DNA of 32,281 nucleotides. Source: an uncultured Mollicutes bacterium. GTDB lineage: Bacteria; Bacillota_I; Bacilli_A; RFN20; CAG-826. A program made the translations under genes and the position numbers. Location: positions 1 through 32,281 of the forward strand of contig CALBGF010000016.1 of NCBI GenBank assembly GCA_937893635.1, given 5' to 3'. Of the stretch, positions 23,103-31,772 are shown one piece after another. Positions within the stretch are counted from its first letter, which is position 1. Every line of letters starts with the position of its first letter. The notes under the pieces are model-generated. The model had not been told where the DNA came from. It was given only the letters and a program-made list of their open reading frames with translations, and did no database searches.

Positions 23103-26100
23103 GAAAGTTAAAATTATTAACTGGCACTATTTCTGGAACGAAACTATTAATGTTGAACCAATCGTTTTCTTAACCGGTCTTAATGCTTCTGGTAAATCTA
23201 CTTTAATCGATGCTCTTCAAGTTATTTTACTTGGTGATACATCAGGAAGATTCTTTAACAAAGCCGCAAGTGAAAAATCATCACGTACTTTAAAAGGTTA
23301 TTTACGTGGCGAATTAGGAGATGCGGAAGATGGCGGATTTAAATATCTTCGTGAAGGACGTTTTACTTCTTATATTGCTTTAGAGTTTTATGATGACCTA
23401 AATGATAAATCATTTGTTATGGGTTGTGTATTTGACTCATTTGATGATGGCAGTGAAGAACATCGTTATTTCTGCTTAGAAGATAAAATGCCAGAAAATG
23501 AATTTATCAAAGATAATATTCCAATGGAATATAAGACACTAGCGGCTTACTTTGCTAGTGAATATGATGGAAAATACAAATTCGTCGATACTAATAAACA
23601 ATATCAAGATTTATTAAAGAAAAAATTTGGAAATATTAAAGATAAATATTTCTCACTATTTAAAAAAGCAGTATCATTTACTCCAATTACCGATATTACA
23701 ACATTTATTACTGAATATGTTTGTGATGCTCAAGCAAATATTAATATTGATTCAATGCAAGAAAATATTTTGCAATATAAACGTTTGGAAAACGAAGCCG
23801 CAATTATGGGTTTACGTGTTGATCGTTTAAATGAAATTGCTCAATCTTATCAAGCTTATAAAACAAGTTTCCGTAATATGAGTATTTATGGCTATATTGT
23901 TGAAAAAGCCGAACTTCAAGTTGAGGTCGAACGTTTAAAATCTTATGAAGCATCAATAGAAAAAGCCCAAAAGAGACTTTTAGAAATTGAAACTGAATTA
24001 TCGGATATTGATGTGAACATCGCTGAATTAAACCGTCGTAAAACACATTTAATTCAAGATAAAGCAAGTAACGATACATATCGTTTAACTGATGAATTAC
24101 GCGAACAAAGAAAAGAAGAAGTTGAAAAACTTGCTAATTTAAATAGACAAGCCGAGACTGTTAAAAATAACTTAGAACAATATGCAACATCATTTATTAA
24201 CGTTGCTTCTAAAATTGTTGAAAAGTTATCTAACTTCCAAGATGAATTAATGGGCGATGATCATGGCTATGAATTTAGTGATTTATTAGCCGCTGCAACA
24301 AGAGTTGTTGAAACATCCACTAATCTTAAAGATAATGAATTGCAAAATATTGAAATGTTATCAGTAGAAACATTAAAAGAGTGGCGTGATTCATTAGCAA
24401 CATTTAAACAATTAGTCTCAGCGTTACAAGTTTCTTTAGGACGTACTATTACAAATTACGATAAAGAAACAGCAAATTTACGTCAGCAAGAAATGGAAAT
24501 GCGTAATGGCGGCAAGTCATACGATCATAATTTAACATTAATCAAAAATGAATTACAACGCATATTAACAGAACGTCATAATAAGCCAATTACTGTTTCA
24601 TTATTTGCCGATTTAATCGATATAAAATCTCCAAAATGGGTTAATGCTATTGAAGGATATTTATATAGTCAAAAATTCAACTTATTTGTTGAAAGCCAAT
24701 ATTATTTAGAAGCTTATGAGATTTTACGTGAGTTACTTGCGAGAAATCATTTCTATGGCACGACTTTAGTCGACCAAGAAAAGATTATTGAACGTAATTA
24801 TATTTGTGAAAAAGGTTCTTTAGCAGAAGAAATTGCTACTGATCATGATGGTGCAAGAAGTTATACTAATTTCCTTATCGGACGTTTGAAAAAATGTCGT
24901 AGTCCACAAGAAGCCCGTGAATCATTAAATGGTATCACTCCTGAATGTGATTTATATCGTAATTTCGCTATGGGTAAACTTAATCCTAGAACTTATGCTG
25001 CTACATACATTGGAAGAAGTGTTGGAGATGCACAAATAGCTCTTAAACGTGCTGAAATTGATCGTAATAACAAACTTGTTAGTGTTTTAAGAGATGTACA
25101 TCGTGATATTGCCGAAGCTTCAACATTAGAAATTATTAATAGTAACGAAATTAATACAACAATTTCTCTAATCGAAGGAATTTGCCAAATCGATGGCATT
25201 CGTCAAACTATTGCTTATTTAGATGAAGAATTATCTAAACATGATATTACTCAAATTGAAAGCTTTGATCGTCGTATTAAAGACGTTGAAGATGATATTA
25301 AAGATTTAGAAAACGAAAAAACTAATTTATTTGAAGAAAAAGGTCGTTTAAATACTCAAATCAAGACATATCGTGAAGAAAAAATCCCAGAAACTAAAAA
25401 GCATTTAAAAGATCGTCAAGATCACTTAGATAACAACTACGATCCATTTGTGGTTGCTGAAGAAGCTGAACCTTTATTTAACCAAATGCTTGTTGAAAAT
25501 AGAACACCAGTTGATATTATTACTGAATACAACACAAAATATTCTCAAGCGCAATACAAATCTCAAACATTCTTTAGCAATGTAACAAAGTTACGTCGTG
25601 AGTATGTTAAAGATTATCACTTATCATATGATACTAATCAAACCGATAATGATGCTTATGATAAGGAATTAGTGGATATGCGTGATGTTAAATTACCGCA
25701 ATATCGTGAAGCAATTACTGATGCTTATAACAAGGCTACAAAACAATTTAAAGATGACTTTATTTCTAGACTTCGTTCTGCAATTGAAGGTGTAGAAATT
25801 CAAATTGATGATTTAAATCAAGCCTTATCACAATCAGTATTCGGCAATGATACATATCGCTTTACATGTCGACCAAGTCAACTTTACCATCGTTACTATG
25901 ACATGATTAAAGATGACTTATTACTTCAAGTTGGCGAAGATGAATCAGCATTTATTGAAAAGTATTCCGAAGTAATGAATGATTTATTCCGTCAAATTGT
26001 CGATGTCGGTACTAGTGGAGATCGTACAGCGGCACTTGCTGCAAATGTGGCGAAGTTTACCGATTATCGTTCGTATTTGGACTTTGACTTAATTGTTACA

Positions 26101-26493
26101 AACAAAGAAGGGCAAGAACAACGCTTATCACGTATGATGAAGAAAAAATCCGGTGGTGAAACGCAAACACCATTCTATATTGCGGTCCTTGCATCATTTG
26201 CTCAATTATATCGTGTTAATGATGAAGGCGAACTTGGTAATACTACAAGATTAATCATCTTTGATGAAGCATTCTCTAAGATGGACCGTAAACGTATTTC
26301 TGAATCAGTACGTTTATTGAGAAAATTCGGCTTACAAGCTATTTTATCAGCACCATCTGATAAAATTGCAGATATCTCCGAATTAGTGGATGAAACATTA
26401 GTTGTATTACATGATAAGAATACTTCTAGAGTTCGTCTTTATGCCGAAGAAGATAAAGTATCTCTTGATACAAAAAACAAGATTAAATTATAA
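23089..26493 (+). CDS. jetC: Wadjet JetC-like / MksB-type SMC ATPase
   Basis: This 1134-residue SMC-family ATPase would form the DNA-embracing, loop-extruding motor of the complex. Walker A is GLNASGKST (30-38); long coiled coils run at about 240-420 and 730-810 around a hinge-like region (about 500-660); the ABC signature SGGE is at 1021-1024 and Walker B (LIIFDEAFSKMD) starts at 1055. DEAFSKMD is typical of the JetC/MksB group. AGGTGA lies five bases before ATG 23089; GTG 23080 overlaps that site and is rejected. No jetD nuclease gene (DUF3322/DUF2220, Toprim-like) follows; a terminator does. Codon and base use resemble the neighbours, so recent transfer is not evident. Confidence 0.88.
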   Translation: MKSLKKVKIINWHYFWNETINVEPIVFLTGLNASGKSTLIDALQVILLGDTSGRFFNKAASEKSSRTLKGYLRGELGDAEDGGFKYLREGRFTSYIALEFYDDLNDKSFVMGCVFDSFDDGSEEHRYFCLEDKMPENEFIKDNIPMEYKTLAAYFASEYDGKYKFVDTNKQYQDLLKKKFGNIKDKYFSLFKKAVSFTPITDITTFITEYVCDAQANINIDSMQENILQYKRLENEAAIMGLRVDRLNEIAQSYQAYKTSFRNMSIYGYIVEKAELQVEVERLKSYEASIEKAQKRLLEIETELSDIDVNIAELNRRKTHLIQDKASNDTYRLTDELREQRKEEVEKLANLNRQAETVKNNLEQYATSFINVASKIVEKLSNFQDELMGDDHGYEFSDLLAAATRVVETSTNLKDNELQNIEMLSVETLKEWRDSLATFKQLVSALQVSLGRTITNYDKETANLRQQEMEMRNGGKSYDHNLTLIKNELQRILTERHNKPITVSLFADLIDIKSPKWVNAIEGYLYSQKFNLFVESQYYLEAYEILRELLARNHFYGTTLVDQEKIIERNYICEKGSLAEEIATDHDGARSYTNFLIGRLKKCRSPQEARESLNGITPECDLYRNFAMGKLNPRTYAATYIGRSVGDAQIALKRAEIDRNNKLVSVLRDVHRDIAEASTLEIINSNEINTTISLIEGICQIDGIRQTIAYLDEELSKHDITQIESFDRRIKDVEDDIKDLENEKTNLFEEKGRLNTQIKTYREEKIPETKKHLKDRQDHLDNNYDPFVVAEEAEPLFNQMLVENRTPVDIITEYNTKYSQAQYKSQTFFSNVTKLRREYVKDYHLSYDTNQTDNDAYDKELVDMRDVKLPQYREAITDAYNKATKQFKDDFISRLRSAIEGVEIQIDDLNQALSQSVFGNDTYRFTCRPSQLYHRYYDMIKDDLLLQVGEDESAFIEKYSEVMNDLFRQIVDVGTSGDRTAALAANVAKFTDYRSYLDFDLIVTNKEGQEQRLSRMMKKKSGGETQTPFYIAVLASFAQLYRVNDEGELGNTTRLIIFDEAFSKMDRKRISESVRLLRKFGLQAILSAPSDKIADISELVDETLVVLHDKNTSRVRLYAEEDKVSLDTKNKIKL

Positions 26494-26497
26494 GGTT

Positions 26498-26535
26498 AAT
26501 AGACCAGAATAAACGCTGGTCTATTTTGCGTTTTT
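26498..26535 (+). terminator. terminator of the jetABC operon
   Basis: A perfect 10-bp stem, aatagaccag (26498-26507) with ctggtctatt (26516-26525), loop of 8, followed by TTGCG and TTTTT. The T-tail is interrupted, so some read-through into the next gene is possible, and no clear promoter is seen between it and 26548. Confidence 0.75.
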
Positions 26536-26547
26536 GAAAGGATTAAT

Positions 26548-27453
26548 ATGGAGTTAAGTTACGCTAGTAAAAAAATAAGATCAAAAAAGATTTTAAGTGT
26601 CTTAAAATTGATTTTTGCTGTTTTGCTAGATTTCATTATTGTGACTGCTTTATATATGTTATTTTATCTTTTTATTAATAAATATATAAAAGTTGTGACT
26701 GATAGTGCTTCATTTCTTGCTTCTATATTAATCGCAATACTAGTGGCGATTTTATCATCTATTGTTGTAGTTTTAATAAAAAAGCACAAACTAAATAAAG
26801 AATATCAAAAGTTTTATACTAGATTATTAAAAGAAGAAGCAATGCTTGATGGTTTAGCGTTATTTGAAAATAAAATGCCATTTAATGATGTTGAAAAAAA
26901 TATTATTGAACAATACGTTGGAATTAATAATTTATTGATTAAAAATGGATTAACACAAACTAGTTCAACAGCTTATTTTGATATTTATCAAGTTTATTAT
27001 GGCAATCATAATCCAGGTGTATTAATAAAAACAAAAATAGCTTTTATTATTAAAGGTATGATTATAATTCGTAATGATAATCGTAAAGGTGAGTTATCTT
27101 ACGAGGAGACTTCATTAAAACAATATGGTTTTGGAACAAGCGATGGAATCACAACGAATAATGGATTTGCTATCTATACAACCATAGGCAATAAGATTTA
27201 TAATTATATTGAGAAAGGTATGGTTGAGCAATTAATTGAGTTTGGTACATTCGTCCGCTCGCCGTTAACATTAACACTTTTCGATGATAATTTATTTATA
27301 TTCATAGATGGATGGAAACTAAATATTGAAAAATCGCTATTTAACAAAGAAGGTATAGCAATTATCGATGCTCAAATTGAAGCGCTAAAGAAATTGCAAA
27401 ACTATATAGAAAATATGACATTACTTATAAAAACTAATAGGGAGGAATGGTAA
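26548..27453 (+). CDS. DUF3137-like membrane protein
   Basis: Function unknown. The 301 residues contain two membrane spans (about 19-46 and 58-81) with a short outside loop, then a large cytoplasmic domain (about 85-301) whose pattern (AYFDIYQVYYGNHNPGVLIKTKIAFIIKGMIIIRND, split; then a C-terminal FIDGWKLNIEKSLFN) resembles DUF3137 proteins. GAAAGG lies six bases before ATG 26548. It stands between the jet terminator and glgC, 2 bases before the glgC start, so it may be co-transcribed with glgCDA. It is not similar to JetD. Confidence 0.65.
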   Translation: MELSYASKKIRSKKILSVLKLIFAVLLDFIIVTALYMLFYLFINKYIKVVTDSASFLASILIAILVAILSSIVVVLIKKHKLNKEYQKFYTRLLKEEAMLDGLALFENKMPFNDVEKNIIEQYVGINNLLIKNGLTQTSSTAYFDIYQVYYGNHNPGVLIKTKIAFIIKGMIIIRNDNRKGELSYEETSLKQYGFGTSDGITTNNGFAIYTTIGNKIYNYIEKGMVEQLIEFGTFVRSPLTLTLFDDNLFIFIDGWKLNIEKSLFNKEGIAIIDAQIEALKKLQNYIENMTLLIKTNREEW

Positions 27454-27455
27454 GT

Positions 27456-28574
27456 ATGGCAAAACAAATCGTAGCAATGATCCTTGCCGGTGGAAAGGGA
27501 ACACGTCTAGAAGCCTTAACTAAAAAGGTTGCTAAACCTGCAGTATATTATGGTGGAAGATATCGTATTATTGATTTCCCTTTGTCTAACTGTGCAAATT
27601 CGGGAATTGACACTGTTGGTGTCTTAACCCAATATGAATCAGTTGCACTTAACAATTACATTGGTAATGGAGAAAAATGGGGGTTAGATGGTGTAAGATC
27701 ATTAGCATCCATATTGCCACCTCGTCAAACAGAAGAAGGCGCAAATTGGTATCGTGGTACCGCTGATGCGATTGCGCAAAACATTGATTTCTTGGATTCA
27801 GTTAATCCAAAATATGTTTTAATTTTATCAGGTGACCATATTTATAAGATGAATTATCATCAAATGTTAACTGATCATATTAAAAACAAAGCTGATGCCA
27901 CTATTGCGGTATTAAATGTTTCTTTAAAAGAAGCATCACGTTTTGGCATTATGAACGTTAATGATGATATGTCGATTTATGAATTTGAAGAAAAACCGAA
28001 AAATCCAAAATCAACTTTAGCATCAATGGGTATTTATATTTTTACTTATGATGTTCTTCGTAGTGCTTTAATTAAAGATATGAAAAACGATGAATCTGAC
28101 CATGACTTTGGTAAAAATATTATTCCATATTTAATTAATAAAAATAAGCGTGTATTTGCATATAGATTCAATGGTTATTGGAAAGATGTTGGTACTATTG
28201 AATCATTATGGCAAGCTAATATGGATTTATTAGATGATAATAACGATGTTGATTTATATAATGCTTCAGAAGAAATGAAAATATTCTCCGAAGATACTAA
28301 ATCAGTGCCTCAATATGTTGGTAAAAAAGCAATTGTTAAAAATTCATTATTGAATCAAGGCTCAGTTGTGTTAGGACATGTTGAACATAGTATTATCTCT
28401 AATGAAGCTTTAATTGAAGAAGGTGCAATTGTTCGTGATTGTGTCGTTATGCCTGGTGCTATAGTTAAAGAAGGCGCTGAAGTATATAAAGCTATTATTG
28501 GTGATCACGAAGTAATTGAAAAAGGTACAATTATCAATAAAGATGAAAAAGAAATTGTACTAATTAAAAAATAG
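27456..28574 (+). CDS. glgC: glucose-1-phosphate adenylyltransferase, catalytic subunit
   Basis: GlgC makes ADP-glucose from ATP and glucose 1-phosphate, the committed step of glycogen synthesis. The 372-residue product has the nucleotide-binding motif AGGKGTRL (11-18), the KPAVYYGGRYRIIDFPLSN region, WYRGTADAIAQN, SGDHIYKMNY and EFEEKPKNP, followed by a left-handed beta-helix C-terminus. GGAGG (27441-27445) is ten bases before ATG 27456; the ATG at 27447 is too close and rejected. It is followed by glgD and glgA at short spacing, forming one operon. Confidence 0.95.
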   Translation: MAKQIVAMILAGGKGTRLEALTKKVAKPAVYYGGRYRIIDFPLSNCANSGIDTVGVLTQYESVALNNYIGNGEKWGLDGVRSLASILPPRQTEEGANWYRGTADAIAQNIDFLDSVNPKYVLILSGDHIYKMNYHQMLTDHIKNKADATIAVLNVSLKEASRFGIMNVNDDMSIYEFEEKPKNPKSTLASMGIYIFTYDVLRSALIKDMKNDESDHDFGKNIIPYLINKNKRVFAYRFNGYWKDVGTIESLWQANMDLLDDNNDVDLYNASEEMKIFSEDTKSVPQYVGKKAIVKNSLLNQGSVVLGHVEHSIISNEALIEEGAIVRDCVVMPGAIVKEGAEVYKAIIGDHEVIEKGTIINKDEKEIVLIKK

Positions 28575-28584
28575 GAGGCAAGTT

Positions 28585-29694
28585 ATGTATAAAGTATTAG
28601 GTTATTGTAATTTACATCACTCTCCATCTTTAGGAGAATTAACAGAAAGCCGTTCTATTGCATCAACTCCATTTTTAGGAAGATATGCTTTTATCGACTT
28701 TACTTTATCTAATTTCACCAATTCAGGAATTGATATGGTTGGTATTTTAGTTAAAGAGCATCAACGTTCTTTAGTGAAACACTTAGGTAACGCTAATGTG
28801 TGGAACATTAATACTAAATTAGGTATTAATACTATTTTATATAATGAAAATGAAGCAAGAAACCCATTATATAATCATGATGTTAATAATATTAAAGAAA
28901 ATGACTGGTTATTACATAAAGTAAACGCGGATTATGTAGTTATTGCTCCTGTACATTTTGTTATGGCAATTGATTATAATGAAGTAATCAAAAAACATAT
29001 TGAAAACGGCGCTAATATAACAGTGGTTTATCAAAAAGTTGATAATGCTAAAACACATTTTGAACATTGCGATGTAGTAAGTTTAGAAGGTAATACTATT
29101 ACAAGTTTAAAGAAAAATAATTGTACAAAAGATAAAGTTAATATTTCACTTGAAACTTATGTAATAAGCATGAAAAAATTCAAAGAATTAATTTATAAAA
29201 CAAGTCAAATCTCAGCTTTATATAACTTAAGAGATTTAATTGCTTATTCATTAAAAAGTGAATTAGTTTATGGCTTTGAACATAAAGGATATGTTCGTTG
29301 CTTTGATAGTTTAACGCATTATATGCAATATTCTCTCGAACTTTTAGATTATAAAAAACGTCAAGGACTATTCTTAAATAATTGGCCAATCTTTACAGTA
29401 ACTAATGATACTCCACCAACCAAATATCTTAATAATTCCAAAGTGAAGAATTCATTTATTTCTAATGGTGCGATTATTGATGGTAAAGTAGAAAATTCTA
29501 TTTTATCTCGTAAAGTTATTGTTAAAGAAGGCGCAGTTATTAATAATTGTATTATTCTTACTGATTGCGTAATTTCCGAAGATTGTCATTTAGAAAATGT
29601 TATCGTTGATAAATACGCTAAAATTATTCATGTTAAAGAATTAATTGGTGATGCTGATAACCCAGTATTTATTAAACAAGGAGCTAATGTTTAA
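28585..29694 (+). CDS. glgD: GlgD, regulatory paralogue of glucose-1-phosphate adenylyltransferase
   Basis: GlgD pairs with GlgC in Bacillota to form the active, better-regulated heterotetramer. The 369-residue product keeps the overall fold (RYAFIDFTLSNFTNSGIDMVGI; C-terminal hexapeptide-repeat beta-helix SFISNGAIIDGKVENSILS, both trimmed here) but lacks the GGxGTRL catalytic loop: the corresponding N-terminus reads GYCNLHHSPSLGELTESR. AGGAGG precedes ATG 28585. It lies 10 bases after glgC and 1 base before glgA. Confidence 0.92.
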   Translation: MYKVLGYCNLHHSPSLGELTESRSIASTPFLGRYAFIDFTLSNFTNSGIDMVGILVKEHQRSLVKHLGNANVWNINTKLGINTILYNENEARNPLYNHDVNNIKENDWLLHKVNADYVVIAPVHFVMAIDYNEVIKKHIENGANITVVYQKVDNAKTHFEHCDVVSLEGNTITSLKKNNCTKDKVNISLETYVISMKKFKELIYKTSQISALYNLRDLIAYSLKSELVYGFEHKGYVRCFDSLTHYMQYSLELLDYKKRQGLFLNNWPIFTVTNDTPPTKYLNNSKVKNSFISNGAIIDGKVENSILSRKVIVKEGAVINNCIILTDCVISEDCHLENVIVDKYAKIIHVKELIGDADNPVFIKQGANV

Positions 29695-29695
29695 T

Positions 29696-31123
29696 ATGAA
29701 AGTAGTAATGGTTACAGGCGAATCTAATCCTTTAGTTAAAACTGGTGGACTTGCTGATGTTGTTTATTCATTATCTAAAGAATTAGTTAAATCTAGAAAA
29801 AATAATGTTTCAATTATTATGCCTTTTTATAAACAAGTTAATGCAAAATTAACTAAGCGTCCAGTAAAAGTATGCTCTTTTGAAGTTTATATGTCTTGGC
29901 GTAAACAATATTGTGTTGTTTATAAAACACTAATTGATGGAATTAGATATTTTTTAATTAAAAATGATCAATATTTTAATCGTGACAATGTTTATGGTTA
30001 TGATGATGATATCGAACGTTTTGCTTGTTTTACTTTGGCAAGCAAAAAACTTTTGGAAATGATTAATTTAATTCCAGATGTAATTCATATACATGATTGG
30101 CATCCAGGCATGTTACCTTTATTAATTAAAGATGACTATGGTTCACCACTAAATAAAGCAAAATTTGTTTTAACCATTCATAATCCAGCATTTAAAGGCT
30201 TATTTGATAAATATTTCTTAGGAAATTTTTATAATTTAAATGACAAATATTTTAATGATGGTTCGGTATGTTTTAATGGTGCAGTATCAACTTTAAAAAC
30301 TGCCATTGTGTATTCTAATAAAATTACCACTGTATCACCTACACATCGTATTGAATTATTGACTGATGAAGCAATATCTGGCGGTTTAAACCATGTTTTA
30401 GAATATCGCCGTGATGATTTTGTTGGCATTTTAAATGGTATCGATTATGAAGAATTTGATCCAACTAAAGATGAGAAAATCGTTGCTAAATTAAAAGGCA
30501 ATGTTGTTTCATTTAAAAAAGCAAATAAAGAAGCTTTATTAAAAGAAAAGGATTTAGTAAATGATGACGCTCCACTTTATGGTATGGTATCACGTTTAAC
30601 TTGGCAAAAAGGTTTAGATATTATGCTTGGTAATGTTGAATCATTACTTCAAAGAGGTAGTAAAGTAATAATTTTAGGATCTGGTGAATCTAAATACGAA
30701 AATCACTTAGAATATTTACGCGCTAAATACCCACATCACTTATCTATCTATATTGGTTATAACGACGAATTAGCGCATAAAATATATGCCGCTAGCGATT
30801 TCTTTTTAATGCCATCTTTATTTGAACCATGTGGATTATCACAAATGATATCTTTACATTACGCCACTTTACCAGTTGTGCGCTTAGTCGGTGGACTTAA
30901 AGATAGTGTGACTCCATATGTTGATGACAATTTAAAATACGCGGATGGATTTGGTTTCTATGATTATACGTATAATGCTTTAAGTGGCACCTTAAATTGG
31001 TGTGAACAAGTATATAAAGATAAAGAAAAAATGAAAATACTTCGTAATAATGCCTTAGAGCAAAATTACGATTGGAAGAAGTCAAGTCAAAAATATTTAG
31101 CACTTTACAAAAGTATTATTTAA
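29696..31123 (+). CDS. glgA: glycogen synthase (ADP-glucose dependent, GT5)
   Basis: GlgA extends alpha-1,4-glucan chains using ADP-glucose. The 475-residue product has the ADP-glucose-binding KTGGLADVV (15-23), IHIHDWHPGMLPLL, the GINGIDYEEFDP-type motif (here GILNGIDYEEFDPTKD) and the C-terminal SLFEPCGLSQMISLHYATLP active-site region. The frame is open upstream to 29645, but ATG 29696 gives the family N-terminus and AAGGAG lies 12 bases before it. Its stop overlaps the end of the convergent C26 gene by 8 bp. Branching enzyme and phosphorylase are not in the window. Confidence 0.95.
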   Translation: MKVVMVTGESNPLVKTGGLADVVYSLSKELVKSRKNNVSIIMPFYKQVNAKLTKRPVKVCSFEVYMSWRKQYCVVYKTLIDGIRYFLIKNDQYFNRDNVYGYDDDIERFACFTLASKKLLEMINLIPDVIHIHDWHPGMLPLLIKDDYGSPLNKAKFVLTIHNPAFKGLFDKYFLGNFYNLNDKYFNDGSVCFNGAVSTLKTAIVYSNKITTVSPTHRIELLTDEAISGGLNHVLEYRRDDFVGILNGIDYEEFDPTKDEKIVAKLKGNVVSFKKANKEALLKEKDLVNDDAPLYGMVSRLTWQKGLDIMLGNVESLLQRGSKVIILGSGESKYENHLEYLRAKYPHHLSIYIGYNDELAHKIYAASDFFLMPSLFEPCGLSQMISLHYATLPVVRLVGGLKDSVTPYVDDNLKYADGFGFYDYTYNALSGTLNWCEQVYKDKEKMKILRNNALEQNYDWKKSSQKYLALYKSII

Positions 31124-31721
31124 AAAATAATTTAATAAACTTTTGTAATGGTTCATAATCATAATTAATTTCAGGATGATATTCTATTGCTAGTATCATC
31201 CTTTTTTTATCGATTATTTCTTCAATAACAAAATCTTCGCTTTTAGCTAAACACTTAAAATTACTCGCTAAAACATCAATGCACTGATGATGAAAAGAAT
31301 TAGTATATTTAGTTAGTTCTTCATTATTGATAATATAGTGCCTTCCTAAGTGTGTGATAGGTATTTCTTTTAAAGTGCCGCCAAAATATACATTTAATAT
31401 TTGTAAACCTCGGCATATCCCAAATATAGGTATTTTTTTATTAATGGCTAATTTAATAGCTTGATATTCTAAACTATCTAAATCTTCGTCATGAGCAAGT
31501 GGAACATCTTTGTTATAAAGTAAAGGACTAACATCTCCTCCACCAATTAACGCTAAAGAATTGATAAGTGAAAATACTACATCAATATTATTTTTAGTAA
31601 TTAGCAAAACTTTAAAATTAAGATGTTCAAAATAACTTATATATCTATGATATATGCCGAGTATTTGTTTATGGTTTATATCATAATTTCGACTTACAAT
31701 TCCGATAACGTAATTATTCAT
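31116..31721 (-). CDS. peptidase C26 class I glutamine amidotransferase-like hydrolase
   Basis: The 201-residue product belongs to the gamma-glutamyl hydrolase group (PuuD-like). The GGGDVSP motif (60-66), the nucleophile elbow GICRGLQ with Cys103, the family FHHQ (143-146) and the catalytic His182/Glu184 in EYHPE are all present, so it should be active. Substrate is not predictable; gamma-glutamyl-GABA or related amides are known for the family. The start is taken as the ATG at 31721, with GAGAGG 12 bases upstream; the frame is open to 31745 but without a ribosome-binding site. A TATAAT on the minus strand (31748-31753) is a possible -10, with a weak -35. It is divergent from asd. Confidence 0.85.
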   Translation of the reverse strand: MNNYVIGIVSRNYDINHKQILGIYHRYISYFEHLNFKVLLITKNNIDVVFSLINSLALIGGGDVSPLLYNKDVPLAHDEDLDSLEYQAIKLAINKKIPIFGICRGLQILNVYFGGTLKEIPITHLGRHYIINNEELTKYTNSFHHQCIDVLASNFKCLAKSEDFVIEEIIDKKRMILAIEYHPEINYDYEPLQKFIKLFFK

Positions 31722-31772
31722 TTCTAAAAAGAACCTCTCATACATAGATTATAAGTGTTAGGGGTTGGTTTT

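Noticed and set aside
27447..27455. ATG 27447 as glgC start
   Set aside because: Only one base separates it from GGAGG; ATG 27456 has a normal gap and the family N-terminus.
31115..31131. AT-only hairpin at the end of glgA as terminator
   Set aside because: Seven A-T pairs with a 3-base loop are too weak to call with confidence, and the T-run on plus is poor.
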